DNA of 64,000 nt, taken from assembly GCA_003952965.2 (NCBI GenBank), contig CM025852.1, positions 22,352,280 to 22,416,279 on the forward strand, in the 5' to 3' direction. The stretch's first letter is position 1, and each line of letters starts with the position of its first letter. A program made the position numbers and the translations under genes. The stretch is from Morella rubra (taxonomy: Eukaryota > Streptophyta > Magnoliopsida > Fagales > Myricaceae). A model generated the notes under the pieces. That model was not told the DNA's origin. It ran no database searches and saw only the letters and a program-made list of their open reading frames with translations. Below, piece by piece: positions 1-12,866 of this stretch.

Positions 1-389
1 ACGCCGCTAACAAAACAGCAAGGTTCATCGCTCATGCCGAAAAGCAGATCTCTACCCTACACTTGCCCTAGCGCTGAGAGACTGACGGTGGATAGATGGT
101 GTTGTCTTCTTCCAAATCCAAGTCTCTCGTCAGTTTGAAATATGCTCTTATTGAAGTGCACTATTTAAAGAATATTCTCTGATTTCGGAAAGATCCACGG
201 CACCGAAACCTCCGATCCACCTCATATAAAGCTCGCGGCAACACCCGATACTTACCGGCTTTTACACTCGCACGAGCCCTTATACTATCTTTCAAAATCT
301 CCCAGTCCGCGACTGATAAGAAACAAGAGGTTGTCCCCAAGTCTCGAAGAACACATCAGGAAGACATAGAGGGACGCCGGGTCAACGCT
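1..389 (+). promoter_or_regulatory. GDPD promoter and 5' leader
   Basis: This stretch precedes the first GDPD start codon at 390. A TATA-like string (CATATAAAG) lies near 223-231, which would put the transcription start around 250-260 and give a leader of roughly 130 bases. No other gene is seen here. The assignment is inference from position and from the TATA-like string. Confidence 0.4.
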
Positions 390-413
390 ATGGCTATGGC
401 TATGGCTATGGCT
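390..413 (+). repeat. Four tandem ATGGCT units at the GDPD start
   Basis: The hexamer ATGGCT is repeated four times from the first in-frame ATG, giving Met-Ala four times before FSPW. Any of four in-frame ATGs could start translation, and the hexamer is prone to slippage, so its number may vary between alleles. The first ATG was chosen because it is the most upstream one in the exon. Confidence 0.85.
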
Positions 414-3400
414 TTCTCGCCCTGTAAGCTCCATTGCAACGTTAATGATTGGTTTTTATTTTTCATTCTTTCATGATCTTTCTGCTGAGGGATTGTTTGT
501 GAATTTTTACTGGGTTCCGAAGGTTTTGCTATAATTTTGAGGTTGTAGGGTGTTTTGATATGCTTATGATATTGCTGTTCTTGATCTTGTTTAGCTATTG
601 CATTATCTTTTTTTTTTTTTTTATATAATACTTTTCCGTTACCGTCATTTTGCATTCAGTTTGAACAAGCGTTGGCTAAAAGTTGTTGCGTGGGATTGGG
701 AACTTGTTATTCACTATGTTTCCAATCAAAGTATGCCATGCCACTGTGCTTGGCAAATAATGGTCCTGGACTAATTTTTGGGCATGGTTATGGGCTCCTA
801 GAGCTCAGTCCAAGTATAACATGGTATCATCCGCTAAATATGGAAAAGGGGGTAATTAGAGAGAAATGTGTATCTTTTTCATCTTTGAGAGATGGGCTCT
901 TAGTGTGAGAATTAATATGATTGTTTTCCGTTAGTAAAGCAAATGGCGACCTTGGTCTGTTGCTTCATGTAGTCCTTCATCCTTAAATACTCTTCTTGTT
1001 ACAACTGCTGACTAATATGGATCAATAATGAGGTTCTTAACTTTGACAAGTTGTGGTCTGAGATAGAGCATAGTGGGCCAAAAGTGAGCCATTGGGAGAA
1101 GAGCTTATATGGCTAACTGATTCTTTTCTTTTTGTTTTCTCTCAAAAATCTCAGTGAAGTAGTATGCCTTGAGATTCACCTCAAAGATCAAGCCACTGTT
1201 TGTTATTCTTGAACACATTTTCAATCCTAATTCTGATTACTCCTCACAGTGACTATTGCAGCAAAGGTAATTCCGAAATTAGTCCAGTTGTGGTCTAGTT
1301 CCTCTGCATGATTTAGTGGCTGTCTCTATTTTCTATCAAGAAACTCTGGAAGAGTAGTCCAAGATGTGCAACAATCTTAAACTAACTCCAGTAAAATAAA
1401 AGAATAGCCAAGAGTTTTATACATCACTAACACATATTCTCGTAGTCTTCTGTTCTGTTGGTGAACATTTAAGGTATAGCCTATGGCAATCTTGCCTAAC
1501 TAAAGAAGGCTGACCGTATGCATATTAATTGTGGTTCCTTGCTAGCACATGTATGACTATATTGAGGTAATGTCTCGCTATTTGATGGTTATTATTATCA
1601 GATCAAGCTTTTTTCACTTTTTTCTGTCCCACGCTTGTGTGTGTGTGGAAACTACACAACTGTCTGTGCCAGTTACTTCAAGGGCTTTATCTGATTATTA
1701 GGTGAACATATTTGATATTTTGTTTTGGTTTCCTCCACTTTGTAGGGTTTACCCCTTGGGTATTTCTATTCCTCATTGTTGGGTGCACTGCAAGGCCTTT
1801 CTATCCACTTCCTAGTAAAGAAGCTGAGGGCACTAGAAAGCCTCTCCAAACTTCCCATCCGTACAACATAGCACATCGAGGTTCAAATGGAGAGCTTCCT
1901 GAAGAAACTGCTCCTGCATACATGGTAATTGTGGGCATGCCTCCCTAAAGTTTCTGTACTCTTCAACTATTTTATCGATAGGTGTGAGTTTGAGATTGCT
2001 CAGTTCATGCTGCCCAAAGTTTTCCAATTTCACATTTTTGCAAATATCTTATTCATATCGGTTGGTTACTTAAGCTAGTAGATGAATCAAAAGCAATCAG
2101 AGTTGATTCATAAAATGTGGGGCTTTTTGTGGGGTCTGGGTGAGATAGAGTTCTAGCTCCATACATGTCTGGGCACATGAACAAATGTGCTTGTGTCCTT
2201 ATCATATATACTTGCTTACGAGTGGGATATAACGTACATTCTCCTTTCACTGTTATCGCACTATTATTAGGAGAAATGCCCCAGTGGAAATGAATAATGG
2301 TTGCTGAAATTTTTTCTAAATTAATTTCATGAAACTTTCTCTGTCCTCAGAAATATGTGTCACAAAAATGACTCATTCTTGCAGAGAGCTATTGAAGAGG
2401 GTGCAGACTTCATTGAAACGGATATCCTATCTTCCAAAGATGGGGTTCTTATATGCTTCCATGATGTAACACTTGATGCTACCACTGATATTTATCAACA
2501 CGAGGAGTTTGCCAATCGTAAAAGGACCTATGAAGTTCAAGGGGTCAACACCACAGGCTTTTTCACTGGTATGGAAACCACCTGGCTTGCAACTTCCTTT
2601 TATCATAGTTTCTGGAGACAAACCCTTTAGTCTTGCTTGCTACAAGGTTAAGTTTTAATGCATAAGTACCTGACAAACTTTAAACTTGCTCTTTGTGTAC
2701 AAATGTTTTTGTGTGTGTACAATCATCATGGTTGTCTTCATCCCTTTTCGCCTATTGTTAGGTTGTCCTGTTAGACGGTTTAATTAAGTTCAAAAGGATT
2801 TAAGATTATCTCAATTATATGCAGTTGATTTCACACTGAAAGAACTCGAGTCACTGCGGGTGAGGCAAAGGTACCCATTTCGAGATCAACAATATAATGG
2901 TTAGTTTCTCTTTTCAGATCAATATATTTGGGCTTATTAAATTCCCTATTTTTTGTTGTTTCACTTGATGCTATAAATATCATCTACTTCTCCATGTAAT
3001 TGTTATTCGTAGCTTGTTACATATCCTGAGAAAGGAAATTCACAATTTAGAGGATTTCTTTAATAATTGGACATAACCAGTTATTTCTTAAATAATTGTA
3101 TATAATTGGTCTTACTTTCCAAGTACAGTTTTACGTGCCATTTTTTGTCTAAGTATATGCATCTTCTACATCAGTTTTAGTTCTAATTACTGTGAGAATC
3201 CCTTTCTTCTTATTTTTCTGATTACCAATGTCCAGGTCAAACATAATTATTGGGTTATCATTGCTTTGTCCTTTCTGATTGTTTGTATTTTAAAAGCCAA
3301 TGACACTGTCAATGGAGAGGAAAAGAAATGTAGCATTTAAATAATAATTTTTCATATAATCACTTGATCTGGACATGCATTGCAGTCACAGCCGAACACT

Positions 3401-6400
3401 TATACCAACTTTTCTTTTCAAACTTTTTGCTTCTATCTGCCTGCCATTATGAACCTGTGTGATTTCCTATACATGTTATGAATTTCAGCGTATTAGAATC
3501 TCTATGTTTTGTTTTACTTTGTAAAGAAAATATTTTGCCTTTGGTCTGTCTCTGGCCAGATATGAAAGTAGTTAGCTAATATTCGTTTTGGTCTACTTCT
3601 CAGGACAGTTCACTATCATTACCTTTGAAGAGTACATTTCAATTGCACTAGATGCTCCCAGAGTTGTTGGTATATACCCAGAGATCAAGAACCCAGTGTT
3701 AATCAACCAGCATGTGAGTAATTTCTCCCTGAACTCCGCAGAAAAAAAATGTTGTGGTGTTAAAAATTGGTTGCTTTGGGAGTTATTGAGATTGGAGCCC
3801 CTCTTCTCCCCAACCTAACCAAAATGAGCTTGAATAAAGTTGCTATTCGTATGTATTCATTGAAAATATGGGGGCAAAATTTATAACCATACTTTACATT
3901 TCCAATGGTATCCCACATCCACTAACACATGTCAGTTAATACCATCAACAGGTGAAGTGGCCGGGTGGTAAGAGATTTGAGGATAAGTTTGTGGAGACAC
4001 TTCAGAAATACGGATACAAGGGATCATATTTGTCAAAAGAGTGGTTGGCACAACCTGCATTTATCCAGTCATTTGCTCCAACTTCACTTATCTATGCATC
4101 AAATCTGACAGACTTGCCGAAGATCTTGTTGATCGATGATATTACTATCCCAACTCAAGACACCAATCAGGTTTGTGTTCTCCCTGGTGTAAACCCCTTT
4201 TGCGCAACCTACTCAAGTTTTTTTTTTTTTTTTCTGCAACTTTTCTGCAAATGTGCATCATGTAATTTTGGGGTACAACATATCATTAATGGTAAACAAA
4301 TAATATGATTAACTAGAGGTATACATCCTGTGTTCGGGAAGTTGCATAGGGTGAATGTTATAGATCATAAGGATGTTACAAAAAAGCAACCTCTGAAGTA
4401 CTCCCAGAGCCCGCTTCATATCATATTTACAAAGGCACCAAAAAAGATGACTTCTTCACCCCCTTTCTCCTTTCTGTTACCTCATTGCTGAAACCCCCAA
4501 CTGTTCTTTTCCTGCTAAACTGTCTGTAGCTGCAAAACAACCAAGTATAAGTTGGGAACTCTTGTCATCAAGACTGTCTACAATATCCAATGGTATCTTA
4601 TCTAGTTACCTTCTATCACATGGTCTGTAAATTTTTCAATACCTTCCAAAAAAAATGCTGTTTCCATGCTCTTTTGGGAGATATTTGACATCTTTCATAA
4701 CTCATTTGATGGCCATGAATAATGATGTAGTTGACATCATTCTTAAATACTGTTTGGATATCAAATTTGTTTACCAGTCCGTTATGTGGTACATCTTTCT
4801 TCCTTTTTGAAATTTCTGTTATTTAGTTCCTCAGAAGAATTAAGCTTGTTGCGCTCATAACCAGTTATGTGGTCTTACTTTCCAAGTACAGTACGTGGTC
4901 CATCTTCTACATCAGTTTTAGTTCGTGATGGGGTGCATATTCCAATTGTCAATGAGTGTATGATCTGGACATGGCAGTCACAGCTTGGATTATGAACCTG
5001 TGTGATTTCCTATACATGGAATTTCAGCGTATTAGAGTTTTGTTTTACCAGACTTATTCGCTACAGGACACACTATCTTTTTGATACTTTGTAGATGCTC
5101 GAGCCCACATGTTAATCCCAGCATCAAAGGTATAGTTATCGTCAATGTATGCATTGTATTCTTGTCAGAGGTGATTCACTTCATAATACAAAGTCCACGG
5201 TCATTTTCCTTCACTTGCAGTATGATCGTGAGTTTACCAGTAACTTGCCACATCATCATCTAGCATCATGTGATAGGGTGTTCCACAACCTCTGTGCAGT
5301 AGCTCCCAGAGCCCGCTTCATATCATATTTACAAAGGCACCATAAAATGACTTCTTCACCCCCTTTACCTTTCTGTTTTGGCTAAAATCATTGCTGAAAC
5401 CCCCAACTGTTCTTTTCCTGCTAAACTGTCTGTAGCTGCAAAACAACATTGTCTAATATAAGTAACTCTTGTCAAAACAAGAATGTCTACAATATCCTCT
5501 CTCCTAAAGTAAAAGTTATCTAGTTACCTTCTATCACATGGTCGTAAATTTTTCAATACCTTCCAAAAAAAAAAGTGTTTCCATGAGTTCAAAGTTGGGA
5601 GATATTTGACATCTTCATAACTCATTTGTGGCCATGAATAATGGTATTTGATATCATTCTTACCTCGACTGTTTGTATCAAATTTGTTTACCAGTCCGTG
5701 GTTTATGCAGTACAGCTCTTTCTTCCTTTTTGAAATTTCTGTATTTAGTTCCTCGAAGAATTAAGATTACGCTCATGATGTGCAGTCATACTGGGAAATT
5801 ACGTCGGATGGGTACTTTGACTACATTAAGAAATATGTGGTGGGCATTGGACCTTGGAAGGACACAGTGGTTCCTGTTATAATTATTTGCAGACACCTTC
5901 TGATCTTGTTGCTCGAGCACACTCCCATAACCTACAGGTATATTTCTTCCGTCAAATGCATGTATTCTTTGAGTGATTCACCATAAACAAAGCTAAGAGT
6001 CATTTTCCTTCATTGTTGTATTGAGTTGTTTACCAGTCTTGCCAGCTCTCTTTTTGCTTTGATAATTTCCATATTTGATCAAACTGAATCGTGCAAGTTT
6101 TAGCTTGAAGTCAGAACAAGATTAAAAGAAGTTGCTTTTTCTTTCAGCCGGTCGGCAGCACTCAGTGATGTAGTTACAAATTAAATGGACAAAATTATTA
6201 GATACCTGAACGGTTTCCACCCTAATCACTGAGCCTGGGCAATGCTGTTGTAGCACAGCAGTTCAAGCATTATACAAAGAGAATGGGGGTGAGAGCGAAT
6301 TGCATGAGTTAAAATAAGGGAACGGTTATATGGGGGTGTACATATGGATCCTTGTCATTAAAGAGAAAAATGTAGGATGAATGGAACACCATATAACATA

Positions 6401-7121
6401 ACACTGGATAATCACTGAACAACATAACCTTATGTACTTTTTGAATCTGCCATTAGAGAAATCAAATTGACTCAAAAATCGTTCACACTCCTAAAGTTGT
6501 GTAAGAGTTTCTTGACAGACAGTCTTGATAAGGCATACTGCTGGGGTTTGGGTGGTGAACTTGGTGGGATCTCTCAGTGTTAATAAGATGAGTGAGATAT
6601 TGGGACCCCGCAGTCCACATATATAGAGGCACTTCTGAAATTACGTGTAGCATATTAACAGCCACCATTTAGCAGCAAATCCACTATTTATTTTCTTCAG
6701 AAAAGTGACATTTTAGGTTATCATGGGCACCCACTGTTGTTTGCACATGTGTTCATTTATTTCATTTTCTTCTTTCAGATTCCTTTTGTGGAGAAACCTT
6801 GACTTTCTCTAAACATAGTTTTACCAAGGCCTGTGTCTGAATCGCAATTTTATCATGGTGATCTCAATGCAGGTGCACCCATACACCTACCGTAATGAGA
6901 ACCAGTTCTTACACTTCAACTTCCATCAAGACCCCTATGAGGAATATGATTTCTGGATTAACAAGATAGGAGTTGATGGACTATTTACAGACTTCACTGG
7001 CAGCCTCAACAATTATCAGGAATGGACCTCTTCTCTTTCTTCCAATGACAGTGATAACCGCCGAGCATCTAAACTATTGCACAAAATTGCAGCGATGATC
7101 ACTGCATATGAAAAAGTATGA
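390..7121 (+). CDS. GDPD: Glycerophosphodiester phosphodiesterase (GDPD5/GDPD6-like), one-base frameshift in exon 7
   Basis: Enzymes of this family hydrolyse glycerophosphodiesters to glycerol-3-phosphate and the free alcohol, and plants use them in phospholipid recycling during phosphate shortage. Hand-built exons are 390-423, 1746-1924, 2385-2568, 2825-2899, 3604-3713, 3952-4170, 5786-5937 and 6873-7121. All junctions are GT-AG and in phase. The N-terminus has a hydrophobic signal-peptide-like run (PWVFLFLIVGC), which implies secretion. HRG at residues 55-57, ETD at 82-84 and HD at 97-98 match the GDPD catalytic and metal-binding motifs. The C-terminal part has GVDGLFTDF. Exon lengths sum to 1202 bases, one short of a whole number of codons. 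In exon 7 the frame for GIGPWKDTVVPV is lost near 5879 and the family-like TPSDLVARAHSHNLQ resumes in the next frame. A single missing base explains this. Either the allele is broken or the assembly has an error; 400 residues would be expected if intact. Confidence 0.92.
4401..5776 (+). repeat. Imperfect 460-bp direct repeat inside GDPD intron 6
   Basis: The stretch at 4401-4859 is repeated at 5303-5776 in the same orientation. Long runs are identical, for example from GAGCCCGCTTCATATC onwards, separated by many short insertions and deletions. The second copy runs to within ten bases of exon 7. Between the copies, 4855-5126 resembles a shortened version of 3070-3713, including remnants of exon 5. 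The part around 5140-5260 resembles 5955-6055 from the next intron. All of this is seen directly in the sequence; its origin is discussed in the findings. Confidence 0.85.
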
Positions 7122-8133
7122 GACAGCAAATCTTAGGAGCAACGACATTTCATAATCTTTTTCATTTGCAGTTTACATGTATAATAACGTAATTGAATCT
7201 TGATTGCTTGAAGTAATTTTTCAGTTGTTTTCCCGGCCAATAATTGATTATTCTACCATAACCGGTGAAGATAATCAATACCAATTGTTTTACTTGGCTA
7301 CTTTGAAAATAAATAAATTGTTGTACTTGGCTTGCAGTCAGTTTCTTTGTTAGTCTACAATAATGCAGTCTCCTTGTCAATTTGATTAAAAAGGAAATTC
7401 TATGCCGTTCTGTATTTTTGATTTATTCTTCTTCAGGATTATGTTTGAATAGCTTAAAAGATTTAAGTCTATGCTGCACCATATCGGCTGCACCATAGAC
7501 TTCAGGAAGCTATTTGTTATTTTTCTTAGTTCAGGGCCGTATTTACAACTTTTCAATAGCATAAGGACTTCGGGTGTAATTGCACACCTATTTTGATTGG
7601 TTTATTAACTGCCAATTTCGATAAATCGTGTAAAAATTCTGCAAAGAACCAACATAAAATGCTCTTTGGGGGAGAGACAGTCCAACGCTGTGGATTTACC
7701 CTTGCAATGTTTCCAGCAAATGGGATACGCACGAGTTACCATGCTTCAATGCATATATCACGAGAACAGCTATTCAATCGGATGCATGCAAACTCTTCTT
7801 TTAAGGGAAGTAGTTGCAAGGCCCAGATTGACGTAGTTGTCGGCATTCAACTATCACAACTATTTGCCTCACAGGTCACACAGCAGACAGGGGAACTTGA
7901 TAATAAAAATTATCGCAAATGCATCCTCAGAATACAAAAACCGACATATATTAATCACCTGAAAGAACATATATTACAAGCAACTGTGCGAGAACCTATT
8001 AGCAAGCACAAAAGATTAGGCTTTATCACCATCCGACAAGGAAACTGATATTAGTAGGATCCGGGGGGATATGATCATATGACGGAATATTTTGCCTAGA
8101 AAGCATCATCAGAATTGCACGAATTAGACCACC
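7122..8133. other. Convergent 3' ends of GDPD and RPA1, no gene seen
   Basis: GDPD (+) and RPA1 (-) end towards each other here, so the stretch should hold both 3' UTRs. An open frame at 7593-8048 encodes nothing recognisable. No transposon ends were spotted. Confidence 0.6.
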
Positions 8134-11100
8134 CTAACTAGAAACTCTCGTCTTCGATATCTCTTCCAGCAAAAATCTTGATTCATTAGCAAAATCAACT
8201 GGAGCAACAGTCCTAACTGTGATCCTTTGCCTCTTTCCGCTATTGAACTCATTCTGAGCAACACTAATACGGAAAAGATGAGGATTCCATGTAGCTTGTT
8301 TCAGTTTTAGTTGGTATAAATTCTCTTCTCCCTCCTGAAGATATCAACATGAAGGAATTAGGAACTAGTTTCCAAACGTTTCACTTAGTTTACATGTTAG
8401 GTTTGAAGAGTTTCATCATTGTCATCAGTAGGCTTACCTGTGATTTCAGCTTATCAAGCTCATCAGCAGAGCACCCCACAATTTTCTCTGCTTCATCATT
8501 GAAGACAGACACATATGCTTCGCCGCTCGCATCAGAAACTCTGACTACCATTATATATCTAGAAAAAGAAACAGAAAAGAATATTAGAAGCTAGGTGAAA
8601 CTTACACTCGCATATTTGTTCTAGTTGCATCAAACTGCGCAATGCTAGCTTCCAAAAGAAATTCTCAAGACTCACCTTAAACTGCACTCTTCTTCATTTT
8701 TCTGGCACCCTTCGCACCAATAACCTGAACCCAAAGCCTCTGTCACTTTTTTGTTGCAACTTTTACACGCACGGTACCACATAGTCTGATCAGGCTTGAT
8801 GAAGCTGATATATCCTCTGATGCTGAAAAACACAGGCTGCCCAAAAGGGACAAAATCCAGATTATCCAGACTGAATAAAAACAAAACAATCAAAAGAAAA
8901 TTATAATCTCAATGCCAGCAATCATTTCTGCACATTTATTTCATAGACAAAAATGTGTGGGAGTGGGAGTGGGTGTGTGCGCGTACTTCTAACGAAAAAA
9001 AAGTTCATTATAGAGTACCTTGTCTCCACCCAAGGATGGGTTGTTGGTTATATGAGAAACAGAGACTCGGTCAGAGTACATTGACCTTGATCCACTCGTC
9101 AACGATGGGCTCATACCAGAACCGACAGAGGCCATTGAACTTTCTTTACCTTCAGAATCATACCTGTTCAGAAACAGAAATGTATGGTTAAAAACAATGG
9201 TCAGAAGGCTAAAAGAGGGGCAATAGCCTTCTGGCAACTACATACCAGGCTCTCAACTTCTTCGCTTCAGGTATATCTGGATTTAAGAGCACTGTGCTTC
9301 TGCTCAGGGTTGACAATGATAGACCTAAAACAGTACATGCAGACTACATTACAAATGGAAACATTTTCCCCTTCTCGCTAGAGATAGTGCATAAAGAGAC
9401 CATTGCAAATGGAAACCTTTTTCCTTTAGGTATCATAAATACTTTCATCCATTAAGGTAAAACAAATTTTACCTTGAAACTCCCCAACTCTAAGGGATTT
9501 TATTGCAACTATAGGAGATTTATCTGCAAGATCCAACAATAGCTGCCCCATGTCCGTTGCAAGCTCATTCCACAAAGAAACGACAACTGTCTTTTTCCTG
9601 GAATTCAGATAACCATGGTTTTAACATAACGCAGGAGAATTAGAATGTAGCACACAGCACAAAGAATACACTTACGTCTCATCAGCAATGGTAATATCTC
9701 GTTTTGGGATGGTCTCATTGTTGCTTTTCCTCCGGATGCTCATTGTAGGAGACACGTTTTGAACAACCCCAATAACATCTAAAAATGTATTGTCGTGAAG
9801 ATTTAGTATAAAAAGGAAAGAAAGGATAGCATAATGGACAAATAAGTAATAAATTGATGAGCGGATTCTTACCCACAAGCTCTTTAGCACTGACATAAGG
9901 ACCTAACTGATCAATCTGGACAAAATTGAATTTTGTTTCAGGAACAAAAGCTTCTTCACTGCGGGCCTCTTCTACCTCAGAATTCTCATTCAATGTCATT
10001 TCATAATCATTTTTCACTGTCTTAAATTGCTTGTTTGCAAGACGTAGAGTTCCCTTTGAAATGTAATATACATTCCCCAATTGAAACCTGTCGTAAAATT
10101 TCTTTGCAGCTTCATTGAACATTGTTGCTTGGATTTCCGTGCCCTGAATCAAAGTATCACATTTAGCAGAGAACTACTGAAAACAACCTATAACCGGCAA
10201 GATTTAATGAGAAGGAAAATTATGCATTTCAAGCATAGATTTTCTATTGTGAATGGCTTACATCTTCATCAGTTAGCTCCACATTGAAGACACAGCCTTC
10301 TCCTCTATAATTCTTATAGGTACGCATATTTCCTTTGCTTGTAACACGGACCTTGATGGTCCAGCTGCCTTGGTAAGGATTCAAGGATACCAGAGGAAAA
10401 ACTCTACGCGTCATGGACATCCGTGCAGCTGGGGCCATACTGAATTTCAATAAGACAAAGAACCTTCATGAAGTCCTGGGCACATGTAAAACTTGAACAA
10501 GGAATAGCATATTGCAAGTGCTATCTAAAACTCTACAGTTCGAAATAAAAAACAAAACAAAAAAATTGGGCATGTAGTCCAAAATGAAATTCACATTAAA
10601 CAGGGTATGGAAACTCACTTCTCACGTTGTTCATGCACAATCTGAGCGGCAGATTTAGCTAATATCTCCTGCCTCGGCTTCAAAAGGATGCCAGGCCCGT
10701 CACTTTTCACCTCACTCTTGATCTCGTTTTCTTGCTTCACCACTGTGTTGAGACCATTTTCTTGCTTTGGATTCAATAAAATGCCAGCTTCCTCGCTCTT
10801 GATCTCTGTTTCAAGCGGAGGAGAAACCACCTCGCATTTCGTGACAATTAGATATCTGAAAGAGAACACATTTTTTAAGACCCCAGGTGAACGATTGTTT
10901 AATTTAGGCTTGCAGAAGATGATAATTTTAGATAATGGACATCAGTTTTGTTGGATTGCAGTTGGAAGGGATGCTTACTTGTCAGGCTTATTTGGGATGT
11001 CATTGAGAGTATAGTCAAGAACTCGAATTAGACCCAGGTTCTGAATATTTCCAGACATCACCTCCGAACTCATGTTTGATGGTAGTATCGCCCTTAGCTT

Positions 11101-11729
11101 CCTTTTTCCATCACTAGCTGAAAACCTAGTAGCAGAGTATCGAGAAAGAGCTTCAGAAACTCAGAATTAGGTAACCAAGTTCTGTGATACCACCGAAAGA
11201 ACGTTCCAGCCATGATGCAGATGAACTTAGAAGCCCGAGAGGAAAGAAGACAACCCACAAAAACATCATCTCAAATTTACATGCCGTACTATTTAGAAAT
11301 ACGGACATTTCTACATGCATCTTGCCAATAGATTGAAATGAAATAGCAGATCTAAATCGAATATTGATATAATTTTCCAGCAACCAAATCTCGCAGCCTA
11401 CGAATCCAGATCTACGTATCAGCCGAGGGTGAAATAAAAAGCTTAAATTGATCAAGCCTCAAATACGAAAAACAAAACCCAACACAAATACAATATTCAT
11501 ACGAAAAATAAAAATAAACGTAACAACAAGGCTCAATGACACCAGATCAAATAATGCTTCTATAGGCAGTGACAGTGAAGGGAAAAACTCACATGAAACG
11601 GTTACCGGCAGTTCCAGTGGCCTTGAGATCCACTACTTGGACGACGATCTCAGGGACCTCTGAGGAAGATTCCGGTGACGGGTTGGAAAGTATGGTCGAG
11701 ATCGCATCCGGGCTCACCTGTGTTGCCAT
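8134..11729 (-). CDS. RPA1B: Replication protein A 70-kDa DNA-binding subunit (RPA1B-like)
   Basis: This is the large subunit of the RPA heterotrimer, which binds single-stranded DNA in replication, repair and recombination in the nucleus. Twelve exons were modelled on the minus strand: 11729-11593, 11125-10979, 10855-10619, 10439-10262, 10143-9873, 9778-9676, 9597-9473, 9324-9246, 9163-9019, 8836-8676, 8558-8438 and 8334-8134. They sum to 1905 bases, or 634 residues, which is normal for the family. Domains in order: the N-terminal OB fold ([10 protein letters not shown] start), a linker of about 60 residues, DBD-A from [14 protein letters not shown] from [11 protein letters not shown], and DBD-C with a zinc ribbon at C498, C501, C515 and C518. 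The [20 protein letters not shown] start resembles plant RPA70B more than RPA70A. The exon 2 acceptor (CTACTAG) was chosen over the nearby TTTCAG because only it keeps the frame open and gives the family's FSASDGK. Confidence 0.95.
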
Positions 11730-11875
11730 TCTCTTTCTTTCTCTCTCTATCACTCTGAAAGAACCCTCTTTACTCTTCCAGATATTTCTCTCTGGCTGAT
11801 TGATCAACGAGTAACGAAGAAAAAACGGCGAATAGAGAAAGAGAGCGAAAGTAACAGTTTTGTACCCTCTGCACC

Positions 11876-12050
11876 TTGGCGGGAACTAATTCTTTTGATT
11901 TATTTGGTTTCTTTTTCTGCCTTGTCTTTCTCCCGCGGAGGTTTTATGGGATTTCGTTTTGAGCTCTTTTACTTTTTACGCGGCAAAGTTTCCGATTTTT
12001 GGAATTTTCGGACGTGTTTCTTTAATCTTAACCCTGGGGGTTGGCGCCAA
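11876..12050 (-). promoter_or_regulatory. Two E2F-type sites upstream of RPA1
   Basis: TTGGCGGGAA at 11876-11885 and the palindrome TTGGCGCCAA at 12041-12050 both contain the TTSSCGC core recognised by E2F/DP factors. They lie about 150 and 315 bases upstream of the RPA1 start codon. S-phase genes, including RPA subunits in other organisms, are classic E2F targets. The sites are seen directly; binding is inferred. Confidence 0.55.
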
Positions 12051-12313
12051 CGGTAATTTTTGCCCGCAAACGGTATCGAATTTCCGGTCTTATCCTTTTG
12101 CCTCATATTGGACGGATTTTACGAATGTGGGCTGGGTTTCTACGTGGACCGCCCGAGTCATCTCTCGGCCCAATGGGTATGCAAAGTGCAAACAGAAAAG
12201 CATCCCAATTCCAAATACAGACGGGGGATCAAGGAAAAAAAAAGGAAGAAATTTTTTTTTGCAGGATTACGAAGAATATATTCTGGTAATTCTATTTAAG
12301 TACTCATATCATC

Positions 12314-12776
12314 TTAGGTTTTGTCTCCTTTAAAAAAATTGTTCTTGAATTTTTAAATTGATCATATAAGTCTTTGATTTTATAATTTTTATCAAAAAAG
12401 TCATTCCCTTAAAATTACATTATCAAAGTTAATAGTTTACACATCATTTCTAATTATAAATTGACACATACACAATACTAAAATAATATGACTTATAATT
12501 TTTTTTTCAGTTGTTTTCTATTTTAAAAAATAATTAAAATAATTTAGTTTGTTTTATTTTTAAAAAACTTAAAAAAATTGTAAGTTACTTAGATTTTAGT
12601 TTTGAGCACACCTGTCAATTTATGATTGAAATTGACTTGTAAATTGTTAACTTTATAATAAAAATTTAAGGAAATGACTTATTTGATAAAAAGACCTTAA
12701 TCATCAATTTAAAACTCAATGACTATTTATTAAAATAGGTCAAAAAACCCAAGGACCAAATAGATACATAACCCTA
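12314..12776. mobile_element. AT-rich foldback MITE
   Basis: The left part, from about 12314 (TTAGGTTTTGTCTCC), is matched in reverse complement by the right part, which ends near 12776. Matches include TTTTTAAATTGAT against ATCAATTTAAAA, and AAAGTTAATAGTTTACA against its inverted counterpart TTGTAAATTGTTAACTTT. The arms are roughly 170 bases each with a short AT-rich loop and no coding capacity. No clear target duplication was found, so the superfamily is open. Confidence 0.65.
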
Positions 12777-12866
12777 AATAATAACTATGGTTCTACACGT
12801 GTTCTGTGTACAATTGTCACAATAAATGACAGATTTTATTCTTAAAAAATAAAAAATAAATACAAA

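Noticed and set aside
7593-8048. A 151-codon open frame between GDPD and RPA1
   Set aside because: It lies in the shared 3' flank, has no recognisable motif, and its composition is like the surrounding UTR; probably chance.
11110-11126. TTTTCAG as the acceptor of RPA1 exon 2
   Set aside because: It would give an in-frame TAG; the CTACTAG acceptor seven bases upstream restores the family sequence FSASDGK.
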